From Girardinichthys multiradiatus (lineage: Eukaryota; Chordata; Actinopteri; Cyprinodontiformes; Goodeidae), in the NCBI RefSeq assembly GCF_021462225.1, contig NC_061797.1:2969001-3033000 (forward strand): a stretch of 64,000 nucleotides of DNA. The letters are read 5' to 3'. Numbering within the stretch: position 1 is the stretch's first letter; each line of letters opens with the position of its first letter. Shown here piece after piece: positions 45,958 to 57,802 of this stretch. The position numbers and the translations under genes were made by a program. The notes beneath the pieces were generated by a model. It saw only the letters and a program-made list of their open reading frames with translations. It did not search any database and had not been told where the DNA came from.

Positions 45958-47926
45958 TTAGGCTAGAGCAATTATTGAGTCGGGAATGAAAGGCACAATA
46001 ACATCCATGATGCTTTTCCTATGCCTGAGATTGTGTCCCAGTACGGTCTCGGCACAGGTCGAGCCTCCACCGAGAGATCTTCTCCACACTCCTCCAATTT
46101 TCTTCCACACAACTTCATGTGCATAGGTGTTGTACTCATTATCATAATGGGATTGGCATAATTGAGTCCAACCTGTGAGCTCTTGGCAGGGTCTGTGGGC
46201 AAGGCCTATGGTGCACTGAGTATGGGCAGTGTTACACTCCATACGCCAGGGTCTTGCGTGAACAAATCTTTCTGGCCAATAGAAGGGTTGCGGCCAAATG
46301 TCTCGCTCTTTGGAGTAAATCGTTGCTAAATATTGGTATTTAACCCAGTAGTTATCAGTCTGAGACAAACATGGAATAGCCGATTCTTTAACTTCATACT
46401 CCTGCAGTCCCCACTAGGTTCGGGACCAATCTCTGCTGTGTCCTTCAGCCCAGGCCTGCAGGAGTATCTTTGCTGTTTTGATTTTATTGAGGACGGAGCA
46501 GTCATATCGCGATGTTGACATGACTGAAATGTCAGCTTGCCACAGGTCACATCGAGGGGAAGCTCCATTGCTTGACCAATCGGAGTTGTTAAGACTGTCA
46601 AAAACTTGTTGTGCCACACACTGGTCAATTTTGTGAAAATCTCCAGTCGTTACATTCAATAATTCATCTAGCTTAGGTAGTTTTTGGACATACATATCTG
46701 CATAATAAGGTCCTTTCAAACCTTCATGTGTTCGGCTTTCACCCTCTGGGAAATCTCCTTTGAAGTGGGGAACACCATAAGCCTTCCATACCCAGGGAAA
46801 CGTCGTGTTCAGCCATTCTTCGTGTTCAGTCCAGATGGTTTTCTACCAGGAGGTTATGAAGGAGAGGTAGACTCGATGAGTGTAAAGAGGGGCTAAGGGC
46901 AGATAGTTCTGAGTGCGGCATTGAGTGAATATGTTCCAAAAACAGCTGGGCAAATGTCTGTGCTTGGTATTAATACATTCTTGCAGGGCTTCTCGATTCC
47001 GAAAAGCCAACGGGTAATTTGTACGGTTTCTGGTTGACGAAATGTTTTTAGGCCTAGGAGTGTCAGGAAGGCATGTGCGATTCTGCGCTGTGGCGTTGGA
47101 TCCTCTTGCAGGGATGACAAGGCCCCATTCGGTGCGGTTGCTGGTCTGCGTCTGGTTTAGTGGACACATTCTCGTCACAATTTAACTGATATTTTCCCCA
47201 AAATTCCCAACGGGGAAACCAGGCTGGGCAAGTCACAACTCTTGAAGGAGCCTTGTGGACAACTTCAGGCTCCCAGTAACCGTGGCCTTTAAACTGTACC
47301 AAGGGCCGACCGGCCCAGTCGCAGTGCCACTCCGGGACCCCTCGGTCAGGGTGAATCCAATTGCAGCGAATTGTACGGCGGATGAGTCGGTGCAGGATTC
47401 TCACCCATATTATTACTCCTTCGTCAGTGAGTTCAAGGTTGGAGATAGACCAGGTGTGATTGACAAGTTGTTGGGTCGTGGAGTCGTTTATCCATGCTGG
47501 GTTTCTCTGTAGAACCTTCTTCAGTCTGGTGAAATTGGTTTTTTGGCTTTCACGAAAGAACACAGACTGGTTCTTTACGGGAGGGTATTCTGTCCAAGGC
47601 AAAAAGATGTTCAGAGAGGTTGTGTTCCAGCAAGTTTGGTTGGCATATTTTGAAGAAATATGAGCGACCTTAACATGGGTTAAGTTCCATGGTCCCACTC
47701 CAGCTTGGTAAAGTATAATTAACAAAAGAACGATGCCAATAAGCAAAGCAAAAAGCCTAAGCAAAGTCTTCAAACAAGACGCTTTATCCGTGATCTTTAT
47801 CCGTTTCCATACCTTGGGTCGAGTAGAGGGACTTGTGTTGTCAGGGTCGTCAGGAGGCTCTTCGTCTTGGGCATTAAATGTAGCTAAATAACTGAGGGGA
47901 ATCATGTCCGAATGAGTCTCTGGCAT
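45958..47926 (-). pseudogene. Retroviral env-like gene of the 46-55 kb element (broken)
   Basis: The first part (47063-47926, 287 codons) has a cytoplasmic-looking leader, then a membrane span at about residues 58-78 (LLRLFALLIGIVLLLIILYQ), then an ectodomain with many N-glycosylation sites and cysteines. Such an uncleaved-leader architecture is seen in spumavirus-like envelopes, but the resemblance is only architectural. The reading continues in other frames at 46326-46719 and 45958-46368, where a basic RHRK stretch precedes a hydrophobic segment (DVIVPFIPDSIIALA), possibly a cleavage/fusion region. At least two frame breaks are present; the C-terminal anchor is lost where BEL/Pao sequence begins. 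Confidence 0.55.
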
Positions 47927-48087
47927 GGTTATCCTCGGGAATAGCCTGCTAATTCCAGTTGATCTGCTTCTTCAGTTCTGTCTACTCGTCCTTTGAGCAG
48001 GGTTTGATAAATGGGTGATGTGTAAGGCAATCCAGGTTCCAACCCCTTCCACACCCACGTCCACTGGTAGACTATCCAGTAGTCAGA

Positions 48088-48986
48088 TTATGTCTGTTGT
48101 TCTGTAAGGGTATATCCGTCTATGGCCCGCCTTTGTCTATAGGTCTCGTAAGCCAACACCACTTCTGATAGGATACAGATTGACATGTACAGTGGGTGGC
48201 CGTGAATCTTGAGTTCGACCCGATGGCCTGGCCGAGCCGGAGGGGTAGAGTGTGGATGTAGAAGGTTAGGGTAGACCGTGCTTTCTCTCACCGAAATGGG
48301 TAATTTGTGTTGTTGAGGACATATCTGCCAGGTTGGCGCTCTTTTCCCCTGACCTCTTTTGACATAGAGGGTGATGTGGCCCAAATTACAGCTCCGGCCA
48401 TTGAAACTTCATAATACGTGCCTTGTAATGGTTCTTGATAATGTGGTCCTCATCTGATTCCCAGAACTGCTCCTCTTACTTTAAGGTGGACTGTATTGAA
48501 TATCCATGGCAGGCATTCGGCCCCTTCTGGTGAGATTACAGCTTGAGTATCCAGTGGGTGGTGCCCTTTGTTGCCAGGTCAGGACATTGTGCGATATGAG
48601 AGGAAAAAGTTACTTACATCCCATGGCAAGGCTTGGTATTTCCCAGCATGGTCAGGCTTTTGCAGATTTCCTTTTGTATGATACTCTATATTAAGAGACA
48701 AAATAACTGAGGATGGATAGAAAGGGGCAAAATCCGCTCTTGGTTTGTCTTGTAGAACTAATCCTGATGGCAATTTTAGATAGGGGATTCCTTGCATCAG
48801 GCCGTTCCAGGTGTTAGGCCCAATCTTAACTCTGTCGTCAGTGTAAGAACTCAATGGGGAATAACATTCTTCCTGTTGTGTTTTTCTTTTCCTTTGATGC
48901 TTGACAACTTTTGTCCCTTTTCCCTGTCGGTCCGTCAATTTTTGTCCTTTCTTGTCCATTTCCACTTCTGTGGCAAAGAAGGCCAA
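48088..48986 (-). pseudogene. Unrecognised retroviral-element coding region, second part
   Basis: Two open pieces (48579-48986, 135 codons; 48088-48384, 98 codons) are linked by other-frame sequence with protein-like composition, suggesting one former gene with frame breaks. The first is basic near its start (KHQRKRKTQQEE) and then moderately hydrophobic. I recognise no integrase, gag or env motif. It lies between the preceding unknown frame and the env-like gene of the same minus-strand element. Confidence 0.4.
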
Positions 48987-49981
48987 GGCCAGGAATGTGA
49001 GTGTTTATTCCTGTATGCTGCTGCAACTTCTCCTTTTTCAGGGTCTACTCTTTGTTGCTCTGGAATGACTGTTATTGTTGCTCCGACAGAGTATACACCT
49101 CTAAATGGAACTACAACCATTTGTACTGCCAGTTGCACCTTCTGGGTGGAGCCAGGGTCAGTGGGTGTGTTTGTCCAATGAGCCACGGTTCCTGGAATCT
49201 GTAGCACCCTTTCGCGATGCCAGGTTTCAGAGGTTACGATGAACTCTCCCACCTTCTGTTTGGGTCTGGCTCCATGGCTGCCCCAGGCATCTAAACTGGT
49301 GGTGTAGTAGTATAGCCTTGTACCCCGAGCACCCCTTTCCTTGGGAGAGTCAGGCAAGTCTTCCAGGGGGAGGTTTGGATTTGCAACAACTTCTAATATT
49401 AACTGTCCCCACGTTGTCAACTCCCAGGGGCCAAACCATCCACTTGGCTGCGCCTGTTGTTCTTCATTGTCGGGAGGTTGTTCCAGTGCAGTGCCGAAAC
49501 CCTCGTGACCCTGGTCTCTATACACTCAGAACACCAGGGGATGCTGTGTGGTGGTCAAAGGTGGGCGGTTTACCTCGCCAGAGGCTAGATCATATGGCCA
49601 GGACTCCCTGATTGATGCTGTCAGTAGATCTGTTGGTCCCCCATCCAGGCCATCATTCAGGTGACCCCATCCTTCGGTTCCACATAACACTTCATAAAGT
49701 GGAGGAGCTGATGGTTGAGCTATTAATACCATACTGTCTTGGTCCCGGGGTGCCTGTCTATATGGTGCAGGCCTCCCTTCATCAGGATGCGGTTTAAAGA
49801 ATCTGAGTGGATCATAAAATTGCTTTACTTGCCACCATTCTGCTTGAACCACCTGCATCAGCCTTCCTGATCTTGTCTGGGCTCCGCCAGAGTCACAGTA
49901 CTTAAGAAATGAACCGTCCCACAGGCAGGTACACTCTCTTGGTCTTTCTTCACGCAGATCCCACCAGGTCACAAAGACCAC
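48935..49981 (-). pseudogene. Unrecognised retroviral-element gene with PSAP/PPLY motif
   Basis: One frame of about 348 codons, interrupted by a single TGA at 49526-49528 (likely CGA decayed at a CpG). The N-terminal third is Trp/Cys-rich (VVFVTWWDLREE; AEWWQVKQFYDPLRFF). Around residue 90 lies QPSAPPLYEV, which combines the PSAP and PPxY-type sequences used by retroviral late domains to recruit ESCRT machinery; whether it acts so here is inference. The rest (WELTTWGQLILEVVANPN ...) matches nothing I know. It follows RNase H, where a retroviral integrase is normally encoded, but no HHCC or DDE signature is visible. A gag-like or accessory product is possible. Confidence 0.45.
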
Positions 49982-50069
49982 TCTGGGGAGAGTGGTGATT
50001 CAGCACCCCCCACAAATGAAGATGTCCGTTACCTTGACGGGCTTGAATGGCAGTTTGTCAAACGCTTCG

Positions 50070-50430
50070 TCACCGGTGTTGTGATGTAGTGGTTTCTCTC
50101 GTCCGGACTCCGGCTCGGGTATGAGCCTTCTGGTGCTCCACTTCAAGCTCCAGGCTCATCCTCAACTCGGCGATCTTCTTCCACAGATCGTGATGGGCCA
50201 CTAACTTTCCTTTGGCGCTTTCAAATCCATTCTCTTCCCAAATGGATAAGTCTTCATTCAAGGCTTGTGCACAGTAGTGGCAGTCTGTGATTATCTTTGC
50301 TCTCTTGATTCTTCTCTTCATCAACTCTAACATTCCCTACAGCACTACTGTCACTTCTCCCGCCTGTGCACTACCGGGAGTTTTACCTTTCTGGCGGCAC
50401 CTCTCTTGATCATGCTGTTTGAGAATAAAC
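50070..50430 (-). pseudogene. Retroviral RNase H domain (broken)
   Basis: After the RT frame closes at 50410, an overlapping frame gives AGEVTVVL (acidic E position) then a TAG, then AKIITDCHYCAQALNEDLSI (acidic D position), AHHDLWKKIAEL and EHQKAHTRAG near the end. This is the order of an RNase H domain, which removes RNA from the RNA/DNA hybrid. The first acidic strand is not clear. The frame ends at 50070 without running on into an integrase. Confidence 0.65.
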
Positions 50431-51860
50431 CCCCAGTAGGCCATCTGATCCAGTCCTTTCTTCGACCCACTCTGGCGGCCTTTCTTTCACAGACGGCTCT
50501 AAGGGTGTTTTCTTGCTGGCTGGTTGTGCTGGGCCAATCTCAAGGTCGGGGTCCAGCAGGATGTCTTCCCATCTTCCCCACCTTGTATTGGTTGCTTTTG
50601 TGCTTTCCACCGTTCCTTTTCTGAGATGCTTGTGGACTTGGCTCTGAGTGATGACTTTAATCTGCTGTCCCTGTGGTAGCTCTTTTAAGGTGCTCCAGTA
50701 TCTAGCAAGCACTGCTAACACTTTTTCTTCTTGGGGGAATTTCTTCGCTACAGATGACAAAGTGTAACTCCACAAGGTTACTAACCCCCCATTTTCAATG
50801 CTCACTTTCACCATGGAGTCCTCATCTTCACAGCTGATCTCGGCCACCAACTTTTCTGTCAAGCTCCTCGGTTCCAACCTCACGGCTTCTTGGATTGCTC
50901 GTTTGAGCTTATCCAGGTTGTTCTGGTTTGATGCAGTCCATGTCCAATTTTTCTTTGTCATCATTTCTTCTCCTTCTCGCTTCTTTAGGCAGGCATATAA
51001 TGGCTTAGCATACCTTTGATAATTAGGAACATGATCTCTCACATAGTTACAAAGTCCCAACATCTTTTGTAGATAATTTTTGGATTCAAGTGGCTGGATT
51101 TGCGCCAGCTTCTCTCGATACCCTTCTGAAAGTCTCAAATCGGTTGTCACTTGGAATCCTAGGTAGTTCACCTGAAACTGTCCAAACTGGCATTTCTTGA
51201 GATTCAGCTTCAAACCTGCTGCTGTGATTCTCTCCACCACTGTTTGCAGTCTCTCTAGGTGCTCCTCTTCTGTGTTGTCTCCAATGAACACATCATCTAT
51301 GTACACTGTTGCTCCTAGGTCACCCAAAACTTCCATCACAGCTGACTGGAACACATTAGGGGAGTTCTTGTACCCCTGAGGTAACCTTTGCCACACATAA
51401 CTCTTGCCTTTGTGTGTAAATGCTGTCTTGCCTTGTGATTGCTTTGCGAGTCTGAGGGAGAAAAATCCATTTGCTAAGTCAATGCAAGATTTATATTTCT
51501 TGACTCTTAATGTCTTCAGTGCTCCTTGGGGACTGATTAGGCTGGCTCGGTTTGCTATGGTTCTTTGGTTGAGGGCCTTGAAGTTGATTACTGGCCTCCA
51601 ACCTCCTCCTGCTGACTCTGGTTTCTTTGCCGCTTGAATGGGACTGTTAGTGATGAAATTTTGCTCTTCTCTGATGATTCCTAAAGCACTCAATTCTTTT
51701 ACTATTTTATTCATTTCTTCAACGGCACCCGGGTTCAGGGGATACTGTCGAACAGGTGGATGCACTCCCCCTTCTATAAGGTGCGCATACTTCGGTCCCA
51801 GGTCTCCACAATAATTCTTGAACTGGGCCACATTAGCTGAGGTGATGATCTTCCGTAACT
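50410..51860 (-). pseudogene. Retroviral reverse transcriptase
   Basis: An open frame of at least 473 codons. It holds VRQYPLNPGAVEEMNKIV, GGWRPVINFKALNQRT, CIDLANGFFSLRLAKQSQGK, LPQGYKNSPNVFQ and the catalytic YIDD in ATVYIDDVFIGDN, then thumb (LNLKKCQFGQFQVNYLGFQV) and connection regions. The frame overlaps the end of the protease frame at about 51833-51860 in a different phase, so either a programmed frameshift once joined them or a mutation has separated them. The RT core itself is unbroken. Motifs place it with retroviruses rather than Gypsy or BEL, but I cannot fix the genus. Confidence 0.85.
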
Positions 51861-52300
51861 TCTTTCCCAGCCGGGGAGAAGTCGCTTTCTTTCAGCTTCT
51901 GTTCAGTTACTTCGGGCACATCTACTGCTTTGTACCACTCTTGAGCCTCAGTTCCACTCTGAGTTGATCCTACTTTTACTAGCCTTGACCGTAGCTGGCT
52001 CAGCATTTGAGATAGAGAGCGGCGCTCTCCCCATGATTTGTTGAGTTCTTTCAAGTCTGTGACGGTGATGAGGTTGTATGGACCCTTCGCCCAAATGATT
52101 CCCTGCCAAGTTCCATACGGCATCTCTTCTACGGTCCCGTTGGCAAATTGGACCGTAAGGTATCCTGTTGTCTTTAGGCCTCTGCGAGTCATGGATACCT
52201 CAGCCCCGGTGTCCACTAGATAGGGTTCTCCTTCTACCTTTGTGTAGATTTCGTCCCCCCTCCAGTAGGCATTTTCCAGGGTGACTCGCGGCCGTGTCAT
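51833..52300 (-). pseudogene. Retroviral aspartic protease
   Basis: 155 codons with GEPYLVDTGAEVSMTRRG: the DTGA active-site loop with hydrophobic flanks. It is followed by TTGYLTVQFANGTVEEMPYG and a second half ending near LITVTDL. Retroviral proteases work as dimers to cut gag-pol. It lies directly upstream of RT and downstream of the gag-like region. It ends in TAA within the RT overlap. Confidence 0.75.
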
Positions 52301-54028
52301 TACTTGGCTGGCCCCCCGGTCCCTGATCTTCGGGACTCGAATAGGGCCTTCATTTCTTCAGAGGACAGTTTGTCGTACTCTTCTCTAGGGAGAAAGGTGC
52401 TTTTCGTTTGTGGGCCTTGCGATGCTGGTGGTCCGTAAAATTGGCTTTGCGGTTCTTCTCTTCTCTGAGGTGGCGGTCTGTTAGGAGGGTTGGCTGGAGC
52501 TTTCACACTGGCCTTAGTTGGTGGTTTGGCCCCCTGTCCTGTCTCTTTCTTTCTTCATAAAACTGCTGCTCCAGATCATAAGAAATCACTGCTTGGTCCA
52601 TCTGTGGAACTGTTGTACCCTGCATCGGCATTTTGGCAAAAGCGATCTCACCTCTCCTCCCTTTAGTTACTTCTCGGAGGGCCTTCACATATCTACCTGG
52701 TGAGATTGTTTGCTTAAGCACATGCCACACCAGTGCAAGGCACTGACCGCCATCCATGCGCTGTCTTGCTCTTCTGATCTGGGAGTCTTCATCATCCATA
52801 TCTTCCAACACCAACCTCTCATAATGACTGGGATTGAAAACAGGCTTTTACTCTCATCACTCTGTCCCGGAGGTCTCATGTTCTGATGGTTCTTCTTCTT
52901 CTGAGCCACTGACCTCACTGTCTTCTCTTTCTGGGTTCAGGGGCTCCATTTTGAATGGACTCAGGAGCTCCTCTTTGGCTGGACTTTGTTTTATCTTCTT
53001 CTTTGCTTTTAAATCTTTTGTTGGAATCAGCTCTGTTTTATCTAGATCTTCCAGGCTGCAATTAGCTAGGCTACGTTCCACAGCCTGGTTGAAGGGCCAA
53101 CTGCATCTTTCTTTGCTGATTTTGGTCTTTTCTCCAGGTGGGACACTTGGTTGGTCTCACTCTTGTGCAGGTAGCGTTTTTCATCAGGGTGTGGTTTGAT
53201 TTCATTCCCTTGTTGGATTCTTGGTATCTCTAAGTGAGGGGGATCTTTCGGCTTCTTCTCATCCATCCTTTCTACTAATGCCAGCTCTCTCTTCCTCCAA
53301 CTCTCATGCTGGCATCTGTCAGCAGATTCTTGACTACATGGTGTGCTGTTCCAATGGCTACTTTTTCTGCCGACTCCCATGGCAGGTCATGTGATCTCAG
53401 TCCGTCTAGGCATATTGTTACCCTTCTCAGGCCGTGGTTGATGGCAGCAATCAGTCCTTCTTCCAGGGCTACCCACATTTTCTCTCTGTACTCTTTCAAG
53501 TCTTCTCCCTTTTGCAATGGGAGAGTGGATGACAGCATAATAAGTGAGATCGGCCCCACTAGTCAGCTGCACTATGCTTGCTTTGTTCTGGTTCACTTGT
53601 CTTCTCAGCTCTCGAACCTCTTTTTTGTAATCTTCCAATGCCTGGGGTCTTAACCTTTTCCTGAATTTGGTATAGTGGATCTTGAAGTTGTCAATTGTGA
53701 AAACTAACAGTCCGTCTCCCTCTTTGTCCCAGGGATCTCCGATAACTTGGTAGAGTCGGGTCCCATTTTGCAAGGAAATTCGTCTTGCATCTGTGGGTAT
53801 CATGTCCAGGACTTTCCTCATCATGACTCTGTCTGACTTCTGACTAACGCTTCTTGGCTCTTTTCCCTTGACATCCGTCTTTCCTGTCATTCTGAGTTGA
53901 TTACTGGCACTGTTTTCTTTGGCTTCTTGTTCCTGTCTTTCCCTGATGCTGAAACTAGTGAGTTTGGAGAGGCTTTGAAGACGGAGGCTCATCCATGCAC
54001 CTGATGGAGATGTTTCTTCTGGTAACAA
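52300..54028 (-). pseudogene. Gag-like region (several frame breaks)
   Basis: Open pieces in shifting frames: 53387-54028 (charged, coiled-coil-like EDYKKEVRELRRQVNQNKAS), 53275-53559, 53066-53380, 52857-53081 (acidic, EDSEVSGSEEEEPSEHE), 52503-52814 (RMDGGQCLALVWHVLKQTIS) and 52300-52506 (Pro-rich RPPPQRREEPQSQFYGPP). Position upstream of protease and composition suggest gag. No CCHC zinc knuckle is seen, unlike most orthoretroviral gags. The assignment rests on position rather than homology. Confidence 0.5.
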
Positions 54029-54084
54029 TAAGTGGTTTCTTGAAGGGAATACAACTTCATCTTTAGTTTTCTTCCTTTAAGTGG

Positions 54085-54900
54085 CAGGCACTGATGCTCC
54101 AGGCTTCGATGGTTAAACAGAAACTTTATTGTCATATGTCTCCGAAGACAGTAGTTTCCAGAGGCTGAAGAGTTGAAGGAAACCCGGAGATATAAATGAG
54201 GTTGATTCAGGACTTCCAGAGGCCTGAAACATAGAGCAATCAGCTGTTCATCGATCAAGTTCACTTCTGTTGTCTGGATAAAAAGGCTTTAGATGAAATC
54301 AGATTCTTAATCTAGAGGCACAGTCCTTCCAGGGCACACGGGTTGATCCTCTTTTTAATGGAGTTGATCAGCTGGGCTGTGTCTCTGTTCCTTTTCCATC
54401 TGAGCTTCTTTTCTCCATCCAATCTTGTTTGCTCGTCTTCTGCGAGGAAACAACCGCAGTTCCCTTTTTTAGCACTGCTCTTATAGTGCAGATGCCCTCA
54501 CTGGTCAGCCCTTTGTCAGTCTTCCTAGTTATTGTGCAACATACTTTTACCCAGTACAGTATTGCTCAATACTTAGTCATGGTCATCATGACTTTCTGGT
54601 GCTGCTTTTCGGCCTTGGAAATGCCATTAATAGCCGCGCAGCTGGCTGTAGTCTCATCCTCCCTTCCTTGCGTTGGTCTTCAAAAGATTCGCTGTCAGCA
54701 TGCAGCTGGCTCTCGTGACTCCTAGTCATCCTACAGTTCTTTCCCTAATCTGCTCAGTATTAAACTTTACACAGTATTACACATTCCATTCTCAGTTTTC
54801 TGCATTTGCTTTAAAACACAATTGCAAAACCATCACTTCATTCTTTTTATTTATGCTTCACAAATGATTAACGTTATATCTCTTTCATATATATAGCTGA
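54085..54900 (-). promoter_or_regulatory. Possible 5' LTR/promoter of the 46-55 kb element
   Basis: On the minus strand a TATAA at 54485-54481 is followed about 350 bp downstream by AATAAA (54130-54125), as in a U3-R arrangement, just upstream of the gag-like region. I could not find convincing TG/CA limits, a tRNA primer-binding site or a second copy, so the boundaries are guesses. Confidence 0.3.
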
Positions 54901-56099
54901 TTGAGAATTTTTTAAATCTTAAATGTTTTTTTTACCTTAATTATCAGTTCTTTATCATATTTCAATCACACATCTTTTTTAACTTGATAATCAAAGATCA
55001 ATAATTTCATTTAATACTTAAAGAATGGAAAATCATCATACATCATTTATTTGGATACTTGTTGTTTATACTTCTGCAAAAGATAAGACAGTTAATAAGT
55101 GGCTCCACACAGGCCTCTCCAGTCTCCAGTCTTTCAGTTTTTCATGGTTCCCCCTGCAGGGGCCCACTGGGGGATGGCCTCGCATCTCTTGTTCGGGCTT
55201 GCCCGGCCGGGTTGCGTGAAGAGCAACCCGGCCACCAGGCGCTCTCCGACGAGTCCCGACCCCAGGCCTGGCTCCAGGGTGGGACCCTGGCTCTGCCGAA
55301 CCGTGTAACGTCAAGTGCCTCGATTTTGTGGTCCCCATGAAGGTGAAGGTTCCACATGGTAACCCCTTAAATAATATATATTATATATATAGCTCCATAT
55401 ATGAATGCACCTTACCGCAACAGCCTGCGGCATATAGATGGGAACATGCCCCTAATAAGGTGAATTCATCATAAAATTGATATTTAACCATTATCTGTGA
55501 CCTATATCCTGTATTAATGTAAGCTATTGGTCAGATAGTCAACATTTGGCCGTGCAGCACAAAATAAAAGATTATATAGGAAAACAATCAGCTGATAAAT
55601 ATGAAGCAGACAATATCTTCCCTAATGTTATGACATTCATTTTCACATTTTCCAAAAAACCATTCAACAAATATTTAATTCCAGTATAGGTTATAAAAGA
55701 TAATATTTAGAATTCTTAAATGTGAATTTGGAGAGAGCTGCAGTTCTTGGTAGGACAAACACACAGTACTACTTTTGAGAATTGTAGCACTTTTATAATT
55801 GTGATAATTGTGGAAAGGGGACAACACACAAACAGTGTTTGACTTTCTCCTACAGGCTGCCTAAATTATAGTTTTTAAAAACAGTTAGAGCATAAAAACT
55901 GTCTATCCACAATGAACACATAAATAACACAGAAACAGGCTATTATTAAAGTTGTAGTGTAAACTTGACAATCCTGATAGCCTGTTTCATTTGACTCCTA
56001 ATAATGAAAGCTGCAATTCAAATATTTCTTCTTACATTGGACATTTAACACTGTATTGTCATATCAGCTAACCATTTCATTGGTCTTTTTGATTTGTTA
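54901..56099. other. Spacer with GC-rich repeat block
   Basis: About 55150-55340 is markedly GC-rich (gcttgcccggccgggttgcg; aacccggccaccaggcgctc), in contrast to AT-rich surroundings, and resembles a dispersed fish repeat that I cannot name. The open frames in it overlap on both strands. The rest is AT-rich and unassigned. Confidence 0.4.
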
Positions 56100-56106
56100 T
56101 TAATTT

Positions 56107-56848
56107 GTGGATAATTCTCACTTTAATAGTTACCTGTTTATGAAACACAAGCATTTGTTTTGTTTTTGTATTCACCATTTTAGATGGGGCTTTGCAGTTC
56201 ATGACGCTATAGATGGAGACTCTCGGCTGATCACTTTCCTGAACTGCAACACAAACAACCATGCCACCACTGTACTGTCTCAGTTTCTTAAGGCCACATG
56301 CCATTATGGTCTACCATCTAGGGTACGATTACGGTGGTTAGAACCTGCAGGTGGCTTTATCAATGAACCTTGTGCGGGGCATCAAGCGCCGGAGCTTCAT
56401 CACTGGAGAAACAATTCACAACCAGAGAATTGAGCGTCTCTAGAGGGATGTGTTTTTGCATGTGTTACAGTCTTTTTACAGTACGTTCTACTCTTTTGAA
56501 GATTCACATCTTCTGGATCCCAGTTATGACATTCACAAACTTTCACTCAGTATGGTTTTTCTTCCTGAGATTCAAAAAAGTCTAGTGTGCTTTAGGGAAG
56601 CCTGGAACAACCATGCTTTGCGCATGGAAAACAACCAAACACCATCTCAAATATGGACGGAAGGCATGCTGTCAAATATGGCAACAGACACTGCGGCGAC
56701 CAACAGTGTGTTTGGGGAAAATCCCTACAGCCCACACAATTTGGAGGCAGTTCTGGCACAGCATGGAATTAACTCTTTACCTGCTACTGATGATGTTCTA
56801 GCTGTAGTTGTAGAGCAGTCTCAAATCAATCTCAGTCAGCAGCAATAG
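56107..56848 (+). pseudogene. Integrase-core-domain protein, transposon-derived
   Basis: Reads RWGFAVHDAIDGDSRLITFL (first catalytic D in DAIDG), then TVLSQFLKATCHYGLPSRV. The expected SDQG second catalytic block is degraded, then another frame gives HNQRIERLWRD (catalytic E region, about 56418-56450), followed by REAWNNHALRMENNQTPSQI. This is the pattern of rve-type integrase-core proteins found in many copies in fish genomes. Frame changes and loss of the second D show it is inactive. Confidence 0.6.
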
Positions 56849-57560
56849 GACTCAATCTATCATGCCATTGATCACATCTCTGATTTCAAGATGAAATACC
56901 TCACATGCTGTGCAGAAATTTCAAATGTGCACAGAGAGCAGCAGCTGGGTGGAGGGCACAGACAACAGCGGCTGACCAGGAGTTGCATGGTGTGGGGCAT
57001 AATCTCCATCATTTAGCTGACCTGAGATCATTTCCTTATTCAAAGACAAAAATGCACAATAGATGAGCTTGCATGAACCAAACACAGATGCCATTGAGAC
57101 AGGACGTAACATATGCACCATACATTTACCTGTACATCCTTATTTGAAAGCCAAAGTACATATAGAGTTGTGGATGTTTTTAAGTCATGATCCATTACTG
57201 AGCCACAGGAGCTGCTGTCAATTGATCTTGATGATGTGGATTCCTGCATCATAAAGATTTCACTGGCCCTTTCATGTTGACCAACAACGTCAAACAAAAC
57301 CTAGTAAACAATTAAGCACAGTGTCATACCAATCAATTGTTACAACCTTCTGAACCACTGTGAAGACCCTTCATATTTTGTGAAGCTGAACACCCCACCT
57401 GAATTGTCTCAGACAAACAGAATTTCCTTATGTTCACATATCCATCGGCATATTTAAATTTTAAGAACACCCCATCTGAGGGTTCCTCACATGCAGCCAT
57501 TCGTTGACGTCTTGAGTGAATACCCTGAAATGTGATTCCTCTCATTAAATGGTTGATAAC
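56849..57560. other. Unassigned DNA
   Basis: No gene signature was found on either strand. Confidence 0.4.
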
Positions 57561-57720
57561 TGTTAGGTATTAATTAGTCAACTCAGATGCAAGAACGATA
57601 CAGAGTCAGATTTACTTGCAGCAAGGGTAGCTCACACTTTGCAGTGCAAATCTACAAAGTATTAGCACCCCTCTCTCTTTATTTATACATGCTGGTTCAC
57701 ACACAGTTCAACAAACATTC

Positions 57721-57802
<82 letters not shown>

